In this document: positions 6,301-11,806 of the stretch, one piece after another
Numbering within the stretch: the stretch's first letter is position 1
Layout of the letters: every line of letters starts with the position of its first letter
Assembly (NCBI GenBank): GCA_045598705.1
Contig: JAZLMM010000009.1
Location: 1 to 11,806, forward strand
Source: Scatonaster sp045598705
Lineage (GTDB): Bacteria; Bacillota; Clostridia; Saccharofermentanales; Saccharofermentanaceae
DNA length: 11,806 nt
Reading direction: 5' to 3'
The notes under the pieces: model-generated
Database searches by the model: none
What the model was told of the DNA's origin: nothing
What the model saw: the letters and a program-made list of their open reading frames with translations, nothing else
Program-made: the position numbers and the translations under genes

Positions 6301-9300
6301 TTCCTTCTTTTTATCAAGATCATGTTCGAAGGTAATCTTGTTTCCGTCAGCATCAATTGTCTCAATAAGTCTGCCATCTTCATCGTAAACGTTTCTGACA
6401 AGTCTTGTTCCATCATCCGAATAGATATCTGTTAGATAATGAGTATTATCATAATCGAATGTTGTGTCATAGCCAGCGGTATCATTTACCTTTATGAGGT
6501 TTCCATTTGCATCATAAGTATATGTCACTTCATTCCCAAGGCCATCACTAATGGACGTAATTCTACCATCAGCTTCTCTTGTGAAGGAAATCGAGCCTCC
6601 TTCAGAGTCAAGAATTCCATCCTTTGTGATCTCAATCGTTCTACCCGCAGCATCCTCAATCTTCTGTAAACCGGTATCTGCGTTGAGATAGAACTTCATC
6701 CCATCGTATCTTGTAAGAAGGAAGTTTTTCGGAGCAAATGTCTCCAGGTACATATTAAATAAATAGAGTGCTCCGTCGCTTGAATACATGAGATCATCAT
6801 GAGGATCAAGGATTTCAAGCGTAGATGTTCCGTTCTTGTTCACACAATATGCTGAAATACCCAACTGCATCTGGTATCCATTGTTTGTCTCGGGAGAGAG
6901 CTTCAGATCGAAGGTCTCGCTATGTCCATTACCCCAATCAACATAGATCTCATGCGGACATGCTTCCTCCCAATAATACTGAGGAACCACACTCAGTATT
7001 CTTCGATTCTGCTGCATCCATCCTGCATTTATATCTTTGGTAAGAGAGATAGTAGGTCCACCCACAGACATAGTCCAGCCATAGCCAAATTCTCCCAGCT
7101 GGTTTCTCTGTCTACTGTCGTATGTTCTGTAGATTTCTACAGGAAGTCCTGCAACAGGCAATGTCATATCCAGGAAGGAAATGCTGTAATTACCAACCTT
7201 CGCCTGCCCTGTTACAAGCACCGTGACCTCGTCGTAGAGGCCGGTTCCGTCGGCTGCGTATGCGGTCAGTTTAACTGTGTAGTAGCCATTCATGAGCAAG
7301 GTCGGATCAAGTTGGCCCACTACTCCCTTGGTGACAGGATCTGTTCCTGCCTTGGTGTATACGGCAACGTCGGAGTCTACAGGATAGACTTCGAGGATAT
7401 AGTTGTTCAGAAGTGATCCAGTTACAGTACCATAGATATCAGTAATGTAGGTTACTTCCATGCCGTCCTGATCGTTGTCGTCCGCATCGTGGTGGACGTC
7501 GACGAATAGCTCGTCCTGCGTGAACTCGTGCGGTGTTCCTGTAGGAGATCCTGTCGGATCACCTGTGGGGTTGACTGTTGGATTTCCGGTCGGATTGAGG
7601 AATGGATCCAAATTGTACTCAAAGTAACGGATAACAGACTCAGTGTCTCCATTCTCCAGTGTTACTTCAAGCATGATCTCAATCGTATCCTGCGGTACCT
7701 GATCGATTGGAAGAGATCCGAGTACTTCGTAGGAATGATTTCCTTCACCGCTGCCCATCTGATACCATACACTTGTCTGATAAGGACGGTAGAAGAGCTC
7801 ATAGGTAGAATCGACCGTACAGTTGATCGTACCAATGATATCCATCTGATCAGTATTCAGATTCGCACCATTAATCTCGAGAGCAAGGAGCGGTTCCTGA
7901 GTAACGTTGATCAGAATAGTCTTGTCTCTTCCGTCATCTATAGAGATGTGAAGGATATATGTCCCTTCCTCCCATCCTTGTGTAGATATTTCATCAAAGG
8001 AAGTATATTCAGAAGAACTCGGTACGGTATTGGAGTAGATCACATCCTGCTCCAATGTCATAACTTCAATATTTACATTTTCGCTCGGAACGTTGATTCG
8101 ACCGATGATATCAAATGTTGAGTTGACAGATATTCTGTCTCCATCCTTCGGGCGGATGATCTCGATATCACCTACCGGATTCGGATGCATGCCCGGCATC
8201 GGGTCAAGTTCGAATCCGATGAGGTTATGGCTGGCCTGAGCTGCACCTGTTGCAGATGTGAAGCCCATGTAGAGCGTAGATACGCCCGCGAAGTGCTGCT
8301 CCAGATCGATCGGAACTACCATAGTCGGTGCGATCGGCTTCTCAGCTACACCATTTTCATCGTAATCAGCTATATATACGTAGAGTTTCTTTGCTTTTCC
8401 GTCATAAGAGACCCAAATATCACAAGTAACACTCTTATTTCTCAAGGATGGCCACTCGACATATGAATAGTGATCGTCAGAGTTACCATTCAGCATGACA
8501 GCAAAGTGGCTGTCGCTCTCACCGCCGACCCAATCGCCGCCGCCAAGAGCATTCTTGTGTCTTCCGCCGTTTCTGTAGTTATCCAATTCAATAATGAGTG
8601 ACGGATTGATTCTTCCGTAGCCGATACTCTGACCGGTCGTATTGTTATTGACCGTATTCGGGCTCATAACAAATGCGATACCGTCTGCACGTGAAGATCT
8701 GTTTGTAACGCGTACAGTATATCGAGCATCAAAAGAAAGATCCTGATCGAAGGAACGGGATGTCATAAAGAAGGCATAACCGTTCGTCCATCCGGCATCC
8801 GGACACACTTCGATATTCAGAGGATCAAATACAGCACTGTTGCCGTAATTCCAGTCCTCTTCCTGGAAAGGTACTTTGTATCCATAGGCCGGATCGCCCT
8901 GAGAAATCGTCCAGTACTTCTGAGGTCCCGGAGGTGTGGGCGTTGGTGTAGGTGTATCTGTAGGAGTCGGCGTCGGCGTATCCGTCTGAATAGGTGTTGC
9001 CGTCGGTGTAGGCGTCGCTGTGGGCGTAGGAGTTGCCGTCGGCGTTGGTGTTGGCGTACTCGTCGGCGTTGGCGTAGGAGTATCCGTAGGCGTCGGCTCC
9101 GGTGTCGGAGTCGGTGTATTCGTAGGTGTAGGTGTATCTGTAGGTGTTGGTGTAGGCGTATCCGTAGGAGTCGGCGCTGCAATTGCAGTAACCGTTGCCG
9201 AGTCAAGTACGACTTCGCCTGTGCTCAGAACAACATATCCTTCCAGAGTATAATCTCCGGTCGCACTCGGTGTAATAACATACGTCCAGTCTTCGTTGAG

Positions 9301-10530
9301 CTCGACATCTTCTCCATTTAGGCGGAACTTAACTACATAAGGTGTTTCGATTTCTTCAGAAACAACAGTATATGTGGAGGTCTCACCAACATAGATCTGC
9401 TCCGGATCCGCTGTGATATGGATGACCGGAAGATCATAGAGGAGCTCGAGGTCACTGGCACTTGCGGTGCAGTTAAAGATCGAACCCTGATACATAAAGC
9501 GGTTCGCGATGATACGGCCGTTGAAAGAAGTATCGTATGCATTGATGCTTACTGTACCATTCGGCGCATAGATGATCCCGTTGATCGTGATCTTGGAACC
9601 ATTGATCGTTACATTACCATTCTTGGAATACAGAACGACACGTCCGTCTCCGGAAAGCGACTCCACGTTATAAGTGATGTCGCCGTCTGCAACGATGACG
9701 CAGTCGCCGGAGAACTTGGTTCCGGAAATCGTCAAACTGCCGTTTGTGGAGTAGAATCCATCCGCAACGATATTGCTTGCTGAATTAAAAGCCGAAGCAT
9801 CAACAGTAGACATTCTTGCGGACAGTCCCATGATGGCCGCGGAGAAGTCCGGCATCGCTACAGCGGGTGCTCCTTCATTACGGTTGGCTATATTCATTTG
9901 ATAGCCGTTGGCATTGATCTTTCCAACTGCATCAAGATTTCCGAGGAGGTTTAATTCGGATCCCTGATAATCGAAGTTGCTCCCGGTGTAGACATCGCCG
10001 TAGATAGCGCTCTTCCAGCCCTGGAAGGAGAAACTTCTATTACTGTAAATTGCATACGGGAAAAGCGTACTTTCCGCTTCCGGTTCCGATGCTACTTCTT
10101 CTTTCGGCACAACATGGATGTCCGGGATCTCATTCATCTTGCCCTGAGTGATCATGCCGAAAGAAATCTTGGAAGCCGGCGCAATCGCCGAGTTATAAGT
10201 TTCGTTGCTAACTACGATTTTATTCGGGGAAGCCAGATCCATCGGAGCCGCAACTGCGTTCCAGATCGATGAAACAGTCGTGGTATCGTCATAGGTAAAC
10301 TCGATCTGCCAGCCGTCGATGACCTGACCGCTTTTGTTTTCTACAGTAATTTCAGACTGGGTAAGATCCGCCCAGGCACTGACTGTATGATACGTGATCT
10401 GCAGATCGTTTTCAGTGAAAGTGGCAGAATCTGCCTTGATCTTCTTGAGCGGAAAAACACCGATCACAATAGCAAGTGCCAGAAAGACACTTAAGAAACG
10501 AACTTTTCTAGAACGCGAAAAAGGATCCAT
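3049..10530 (-). CDS. Secreted RHS/YD-repeat polymorphic toxin with lectin and CBM2-like modules
   Basis: A 2493-aa multidomain protein. Residues 1-33 are a signal peptide (basic start, hydrophobic LSVFLALAIVIGVF core), so it is exported. Then come a CBM2-like module (35-131), a beta-helix-like segment (155-360), an Ig-like segment (365-450), a Thr-Pro linker (453-534), an L-type lectin (539-776), Ig-like segments (785-975), a short Pro-Thr-Gly linker (979-1000) and another beta domain. An RHS N-terminal plug follows (FGYGW at 1148-1152), then dozens of YD repeats (about 1310-2230) and the RHS core GFYYLRARYMDPSTGSF (2273-2289) ending in DPSG (2320-2323). Two hydrophobic segments and a tip of about 88 residues end the protein. 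In known RHS proteins the YD shell encloses a toxic tip released at the DPxG region. The carbohydrate-binding N-terminus suggests glycan-directed attachment to a target or to plant fibre. ATG 10530 has GGAGG seven bases upstream. No sortase motif is seen. An RHS adhesin without toxicity is possible. Confidence 0.85.
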   Translation of the reverse strand: MDPFSRSRKVRFLSVFLALAIVIGVFPLKKIKADSATFTENDLQITYHTVSAWADLTQSEITVENKSGQVIDGWQIEFTYDDTTTVSSIWNAVAAPMDLASPNKIVVSNETYNSAIAPASKISFGMITQGKMNEIPDIHVVPKEEVASEPEAESTLFPYAIYSNRSFSFQGWKSAIYGDVYTGSNFDYQGSELNLLGNLDAVGKINANGYQMNIANRNEGAPAVAMPDFSAAIMGLSARMSTVDASAFNSASNIVADGFYSTNGSLTISGTKFSGDCVIVADGDITYNVESLSGDGRVVLYSKNGNVTINGSKITINGIIYAPNGTVSINAYDTSFNGRIIANRFMYQGSIFNCTASASDLELLYDLPVIHITADPEQIYVGETSTYTVVSEEIETPYVVKFRLNGEDVELNEDWTYVITPSATGDYTLEGYVVLSTGEVVLDSATVTAIAAPTPTDTPTPTPTDTPTPTNTPTPTPEPTPTDTPTPTPTSTPTPTPTATPTPTATPTPTATPIQTDTPTPTPTDTPTPTPTPPGPQKYWTISQGDPAYGYKVPFQEEDWNYGNSAVFDPLNIEVCPDAGWTNGYAFFMTSRSFDQDLSFDARYTVRVTNRSSRADGIAFVMSPNTVNNNTTGQSIGYGRINPSLIIELDNYRNGGRHKNALGGGDWVGGESDSHFAVMLNGNSDDHYSYVEWPSLRNKSVTCDIWVSYDGKAKKLYVYIADYDENGVAEKPIAPTMVVPIDLEQHFAGVSTLYMGFTSATGAAQASHNLIGFELDPMPGMHPNPVGDIEIIRPKDGDRISVNSTFDIIGRINVPSENVNIEVMTLEQDVIYSNTVPSSSEYTSFDEISTQGWEEGTYILHISIDDGRDKTILINVTQEPLLALEINGANLNTDQMDIIGTINCTVDSTYELFYRPYQTSVWYQMGSGEGNHSYEVLGSLPIDQVPQDTIEIMLEVTLENGDTESVIRYFEYNLDPFLNPTGNPTVNPTGDPTGSPTGTPHEFTQDELFVDVHHDADDNDQDGMEVTYITDIYGTVTGSLLNNYILEVYPVDSDVAVYTKAGTDPVTKGVVGQLDPTLLMNGYYTVKLTAYAADGTGLYDEVTVLVTGQAKVGNYSISFLDMTLPVAGLPVEIYRTYDSRQRNQLGEFGYGWTMSVGGPTISLTKDINAGWMQQNRRILSVVPQYYWEEACPHEIYVDWGNGHSETFDLKLSPETNNGYQMQLGISAYCVNKNGTSTLEILDPHDDLMYSSDGALYLFNMYLETFAPKNFLLTRYDGMKFYLNADTGLQKIEDAAGRTIEITKDGILDSEGGSISFTREADGRITSISDGLGNEVTYTYDANGNLIKVNDTAGYDTTFDYDNTHYLTDIYSDDGTRLVRNVYDEDGRLIETIDADGNKITFEHDLDKKKEVTTDRLGNVSVYYYDDNGNVTKFVDALLRETTYTYDSKGNKTSETKPDGTTFTYTYDENGNLLSSDDGHGKVVTNTFGSQGEVLSITSMGVTELSMIYDKQGNLTSVTDSVGNTQDYTYTKKGNITSVSDNIGTIMSMTYDSDEHLTSLTTADGQVANFAYDSEGRVISKTETYQGDSLTVTYTYDSADRITCITYANGNTVNYSYNQAGDVTSSTDSQGRTVYYTYDVYGNLTHIAYPDGTSESFTYDLEGRNRTATDRLGRTTTFSYDSVGNCTEKKYANGTVEKFEYDECDRLTSVTNVYGGKTLYGYDHLGRNTSVTDPFGNSTSYTYNDRGNVSSVTDAKGNVYNYTYDNIGNQTSVTYPNGSTFISNYDVRGRLINQTDAYGHTTFYTYDNMNRLETVTDAVGNSWRYSYDSMGNITSVKDANSNTTSYSYDKDGQLTSIKNAAGKTATTSYDTFGRVVSNTDFGGVETTYTYDSADRVVSTEVGGEVTNYTYDSKGNLLSVSDATGIILYTYNNDGYISSVTNSDGEIIQYTYDSFGQVESVTIDSQSVLYGYDLMGRLISVTDSEGTTSYTYDEVGNRASVEYPNGVIVLYEYNSINALIKQVSKDKNGTVLSSYEYTIGSNGERLKCTELSRTVEYEYDELERLISEKVTSGTNVATTTYAYDSNSNRISMDKDGVVTTYDYNELDQITRAGDIVYTWDDAGNLISQSSNGVLLATYIYDSHNRLVSATVNDVSGTINETYTYDYLGNRTSKTTNGEKTKYITDLSSGYSQVLKAVTGSNTTYYTRGVELLSRREGTSVLYYLYDGGMSVRGLTDANGSITDTYIFDAFGNETERTGTTENNYGFKGEEKDQTGFYYLRARYMDPSTGSFTSLDTYAGILSDPMSLHKYLFANSNPVKYSDPSGHHATLGECVATIAIIAIIGALVGAFLYDCGFLRNDDEPKSFWGYLTYMVLGALAAVAIFFAIYGIVLLLLKAWAFLVPASAGPFADKIENILSHLNELEYTKSAYHADRLYQESILLIREIISSPAMQDPGSADGLKWIVEGTYNGSYGTYELVINPITLKILHFLFTSS
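3328..3534 (-). other. Membrane-like hydrophobic segments between RHS core and toxin tip
   Basis: Residues 2333-2350 (TIAIIAIIGALVGAFLY) and 2364-2401 (GALAAVAIFFAIYGIVLLLL with flanks) are long enough for two or three membrane helices, separated by a charged loop containing NDDEPK. They start about ten residues after DPSG. They could help the tip cross or insert into a target membrane, which is an inference from position. Confidence 0.6.
3562..6603 (-). other. YD-repeat shell and RHS core
   Basis: About residues 1310-2323. Repeats of the form G-x-x-x-x-Y-x-Y-D-x-x-G-N/R-x occur every 20-21 residues, giving roughly 40 copies, and finish with the conserved core (FDAFGNE, GFYYLRARYMDP, DPSG). 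Known RHS structures form a hollow beta-cage from such repeats. At DNA level the copies are diverged, so this is protein-level repetition rather than recent duplication. Confidence 0.9.
8203..8916 (-). other. L-type (legume-like) lectin domain
   Basis: Residues 539-776 carry the marks of the fold: RADGIAFVMS (614-623), IIELDNYRN (646-654), SHFAVML (674-680), WVSYDGKAKKLYVYI (706-720) and LYMGFTSATG (753-762). The Asp in ADG and the Asp/Asn in ELDNYRN lie where this family binds sugar and calcium. It probably binds glycans outside the cell. Confidence 0.8.
8929..9174 (-). repeat. Thr-Pro-rich linker encoded by short tandem repeats
   Basis: Residues 453-534 are almost wholly Thr and Pro with scattered Asp, Ala and Ser (TPTPTDTPTPT units). 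The DNA repeats 6-base units, with GGCGTA and GGTGTA variants on the plus strand. Gain or loss of 6-base units would keep the frame, so the linker could vary in length between strains. Confidence 0.85.
9451..10068 (-). other. Beta-helix-like segment of the RHS protein
   Basis: Residues 155-360 contain regular short strand turns rich in Gly, Asn, Ser and Ile (GSLTISGTKFSGDCVIVADG, NGNVTINGSKITINGIIYAP, GRIIANRFMYQGS). This pattern is typical of surface beta-helix or bactofilin-like repeats. No specific family is claimed; it is probably a structural spacer. Confidence 0.5.
10138..10428 (-). other. CBM2-like carbohydrate-binding module
   Basis: Residues 35-131 follow the CBM2 pattern: an ITVENKSGQVIDGWQIEF strand, SIWNAV, VVSNETYNSAIAP and a closing ISFGMITQG. 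Tryptophans at 53, 74 and 90 lie near where this family's aromatic platform binds cellulose or chitin. Whether it still binds polysaccharide cannot be told from sequence. Confidence 0.65.
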
Positions 10531-10537
10531 AATAAAA

Positions 10538-10542
10538 CCTCC
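10538..10542 (-). promoter_or_regulatory. Ribosome binding site of the rhs gene
   Basis: GGAGG on the minus strand, seven bases before the ATG at 10530. It fixes the start at the beginning of the signal peptide. Confidence 0.8.
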
Positions 10543-10545
10543 AAA

Positions 10546-10558
10546 ATAGCATAGCTAT
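10546..10558 (-). promoter_or_regulatory. Hairpin just upstream of the rhs RBS
   Basis: ATAGC (10546-10550) and GCTAT (10554-10558) form a perfect inverted repeat with a 3-base loop, ending four bases before GGAGG. In mRNA it could influence ribosome access, or in DNA serve as a small operator. Confidence 0.3.
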
Positions 10559-10629
10559 CCTACGAAGGTTCAATCAAGCTGAAACAACCCCTTCTCGCCT
10601 CGTCCACCTAATCAAACCAAACGATTTTT

Positions 10630-10658
10630 AGAATACCATCTCAAACTGATGATGTAAA
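10630..10658 (-). promoter_or_regulatory. Promoter of the rhs-immunity operon
   Basis: A -35 TTTACA (10653-10658) and a -10 TATTCT (10630-10635) lie exactly 17 bases apart on the minus strand, giving a leader of about 90 bases before the ATG at 10530. The IS end lies only 27 bases upstream of the -35. Confidence 0.5.
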
Positions 10659-10691
10659 CAGAAAGTTGAAAATATTAAAAAGATTGGCTCT

Positions 10692-11714
10692 TCACGTTTT
10701 CTTGGGGAGCACTAAGTATTTAGCAGGCAAAGAAATATAACGAACAAGAGTAAAGAAGTAGTCATCGTTACGGTATCCATACCCGACACGTTTGGCTACT
10801 TTTATTTTGTTGTTAAGCCCTTCAAGCTTACCAGTGCTTATCTGATGTCTTGAATGTGAGATTAATCCTTCAAGGCGTTTCTCTTTTAGATTAGCAAATC
10901 TTATAAGTGGTTCTATTCCACTTTCTTTAGCTGCTTCAAACCATTCTATCCAGCGTTGTCTTGCTACTTCTGGATCAGTTAATTCAAATAGCCTGCACAT
11001 CTCTTCCTTCATTGCATAACAAACAGCTAAGTCGTTATGCTCTTCAAGGATTGTGTTAAGGGCGGATTTCTTGTCATCTCTGAGGTTATTGCTATTATTA
11101 AGGATAGACCATCTAGAGTTCTTAATATTGCTATATTTCTTGCGTTCTTCTTTATACTCTTGCTTAAGGTTTCTTCTTGTATCAGGGTCATCTTCATTAG
11201 CTAATACTTCTTTAATATCAGCTGCTGCTTCTTTGTGTTTTCTTGCTTCATTAAGTCTTACTACACCGAGTACTTCCTTACCAAACTGAGCTTGCATATG
11301 GCATCTGTCGTATACTATCTCTACATTAGGCATATACTCTTCTACAAGCTTATTATAAGAAGCATTCATGTCCATTGCAAAGGCTTTAACATTACTTAGA
11401 TATTCCATATCGTATTCAAGAAAGAACTTTCTAAAATCCTCAGTTGCTCTACCTTTGCCAACCCATAGAACATCTCCTGTTTGTAGATCCATAACGCAGG
11501 AAGCATATGTATGTCCTTTATGGATAGCGAATTCATCTACAGCTAAATATGTTGGCTTATATCCTTGTTCCTTCAGATATTTCATTCGTGTATCCAGAGC
11601 TTCTTCCATTACTGAAGTATGGATTCTTCTAATGGTATCCCAGTGAATACTGGTGAGTTCTGATACAGCACTTATTGTAATGCCATACTTTATCTCTTCC
11701 TTTCGACTAATCAC
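10692..11714 (-). CDS. ISL3-family transposase, catalytic part (N-terminus missing or separate)
   Basis: 340 residues from a GTG at 11714. A helix-turn-helix-like ISAVSELTSIHWDTIRRI (about 14-31) precedes a DDE domain: LAVDEFAIHKG (Asp60), FAMDMNASY (Asp115), VYDRCHM (the DRxH pattern at 136-139) and STGKLEGLNNKIKVAKRVG (Glu298). A charged helical insert lies between. All three acidic residues are present, so cut-and-paste transposition chemistry could be intact. ISL3 transposases are usually about 400 residues or more and begin with a zinc-binding Cys region, which is absent. The codon before the GTG is an in-frame TAG (11715-11717). Either the N-terminus is a separate gene translated upstream, or a nonsense mutation has cut the protein. 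The only upstream RBS-like sequence is AAGGA, 10 bases away. Confidence 0.8.
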   Translation of the reverse strand: MISRKEEIKYGITISAVSELTSIHWDTIRRIHTSVMEEALDTRMKYLKEQGYKPTYLAVDEFAIHKGHTYASCVMDLQTGDVLWVGKGRATEDFRKFFLEYDMEYLSNVKAFAMDMNASYNKLVEEYMPNVEIVYDRCHMQAQFGKEVLGVVRLNEARKHKEAAADIKEVLANEDDPDTRRNLKQEYKEERKKYSNIKNSRWSILNNSNNLRDDKKSALNTILEEHNDLAVCYAMKEEMCRLFELTDPEVARQRWIEWFEAAKESGIEPLIRFANLKEKRLEGLISHSRHQISTGKLEGLNNKIKVAKRVGYGYRNDDYFFTLVRYISLPAKYLVLPKKT

Positions 11715-11804
11715 CTATAACTCATCCTTCATCAAGAAGTCTTTGAGCTTATAGTGATATACCGTACTGGTTGAATAATCTAAATCGTCATTTGTTATGA
11801 TGAT
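11715..11804 (-). CDS. End of an upstream reading frame directly before the transposase
   Basis: A frame open from the window edge, in phase with the transposase, reads NDDLDYSTSTVYHYKLKDFL, MKDEL and then TAG. The other two frames on this strand are closed here, which supports real coding. It has no Cys pairs, so it is not the usual ISL3 zinc region itself. It may be the tail of an N-terminal protein (a two-gene element) or transposase sequence cut by a stop mutation. Only about 29 codons are visible. Confidence 0.4.
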   Translation of the reverse strand: MIITNDDLDYSTSTVYHYKLKDFLMKDEL

Positions 11805-11806
11805 CT

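Larger units (their letters stand above)
10686..11806 (-). mobile_element. ISL3-family insertion sequence, 3' part (continues past the window)
   Basis: The outer end appears to begin at 10686 with GGCTCTTCACG, the style of terminal repeat known for ISL3 elements, and the transposase stop codon (10692-10694) lies inside it. The partner repeat is beyond the right edge, so the 8-base target duplication expected for the family (AAAAGATT at 10678-10685 here) cannot be verified. Confidence 0.6.

Noticed and set aside
3562..6603. Possible CRISPR array or recent DNA duplication
   Set aside because: The repetition is at protein level (YD repeats); DNA copies are diverged and contain no constant repeat with unique spacers.
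7528..8121. Plus-strand frame of 197 codons
   Set aside because: It lies wholly inside the rhs gene on the other strand, has Cys/Arg-rich shadow composition and no start signal.
9020..9253. Plus-strand Gly/Val repeat reading frame
   Set aside because: It is the complement of the Thr-Pro linker repeats, and its composition is forced by that repeat.
10692..11714. Phage integrase or recombinase instead of a transposase
   Set aside because: The Asp, Asp, Glu motifs, the DRxH pattern and the GKLEGLNNKIK segment fit ISL3-type DDE transposases.

Overview
The window looks like an accessory region of a low-to-moderate GC Gram-positive chromosome, probably Bacillota/Clostridia and possibly a gut or rumen Lachnospiraceae-like organism. 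The basis is Gly-Gly-rich Shine-Dalgarno sequences, a Gram-positive type signal peptide, the combination of CBM2-like, lectin and Thr-Pro linker segments with YD repeats, a clostridial-type D-lactate dehydrogenase remnant and an ISL3-type transposase. This assignment is inference. Nearly all genes are on the minus strand, so the region is best read from right to left.

Right end (10686-11806): the 3' part of an ISL3-family insertion sequence. The transposase core is present, but an in-frame TAG lies directly before its GTG start. The element's outer end begins at about 10686, just upstream of the rhs promoter.

Centre (2461-10658): a promoter, a leader with a small hairpin, and one giant gene (3049-10530, 2493 aa) for a secreted RHS/YD-repeat polymorphic toxin. 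From the N-terminus it has a signal peptide, a CBM2-like module, a beta-helix-like segment, an Ig-like segment, a long Thr-Pro linker, an L-type (legume-like) lectin domain, Ig-like segments, a YD-repeat shell with a canonical RHS core, hydrophobic segments, and a short C-terminal tip that is the probable toxin. A 147-aa gene follows at once (2584-3027) and is the probable immunity gene. A strong hairpin terminator closes the operon.

Left-centre (702-2280): a gene graveyard. The 5' end of a D-lactate dehydrogenase gene, with its own promoter and RBS, carries a frameshift and runs into a Gly/Ser-rich linker followed by an orphan toxin-like C-terminal module. Next come a closely coupled 138-aa probable immunity gene and a broken third reading frame. 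This is the expected look of a silent toxin-immunity cassette left by recombination.

Left end (1-700): no intact gene. It holds the RBS and first codons of a gene running off the edge, a nested stem-loop in its leader, two direct repeats, a minus-strand terminator and a cluster of hairpins that may be a structured RNA or the end of a mobile element.
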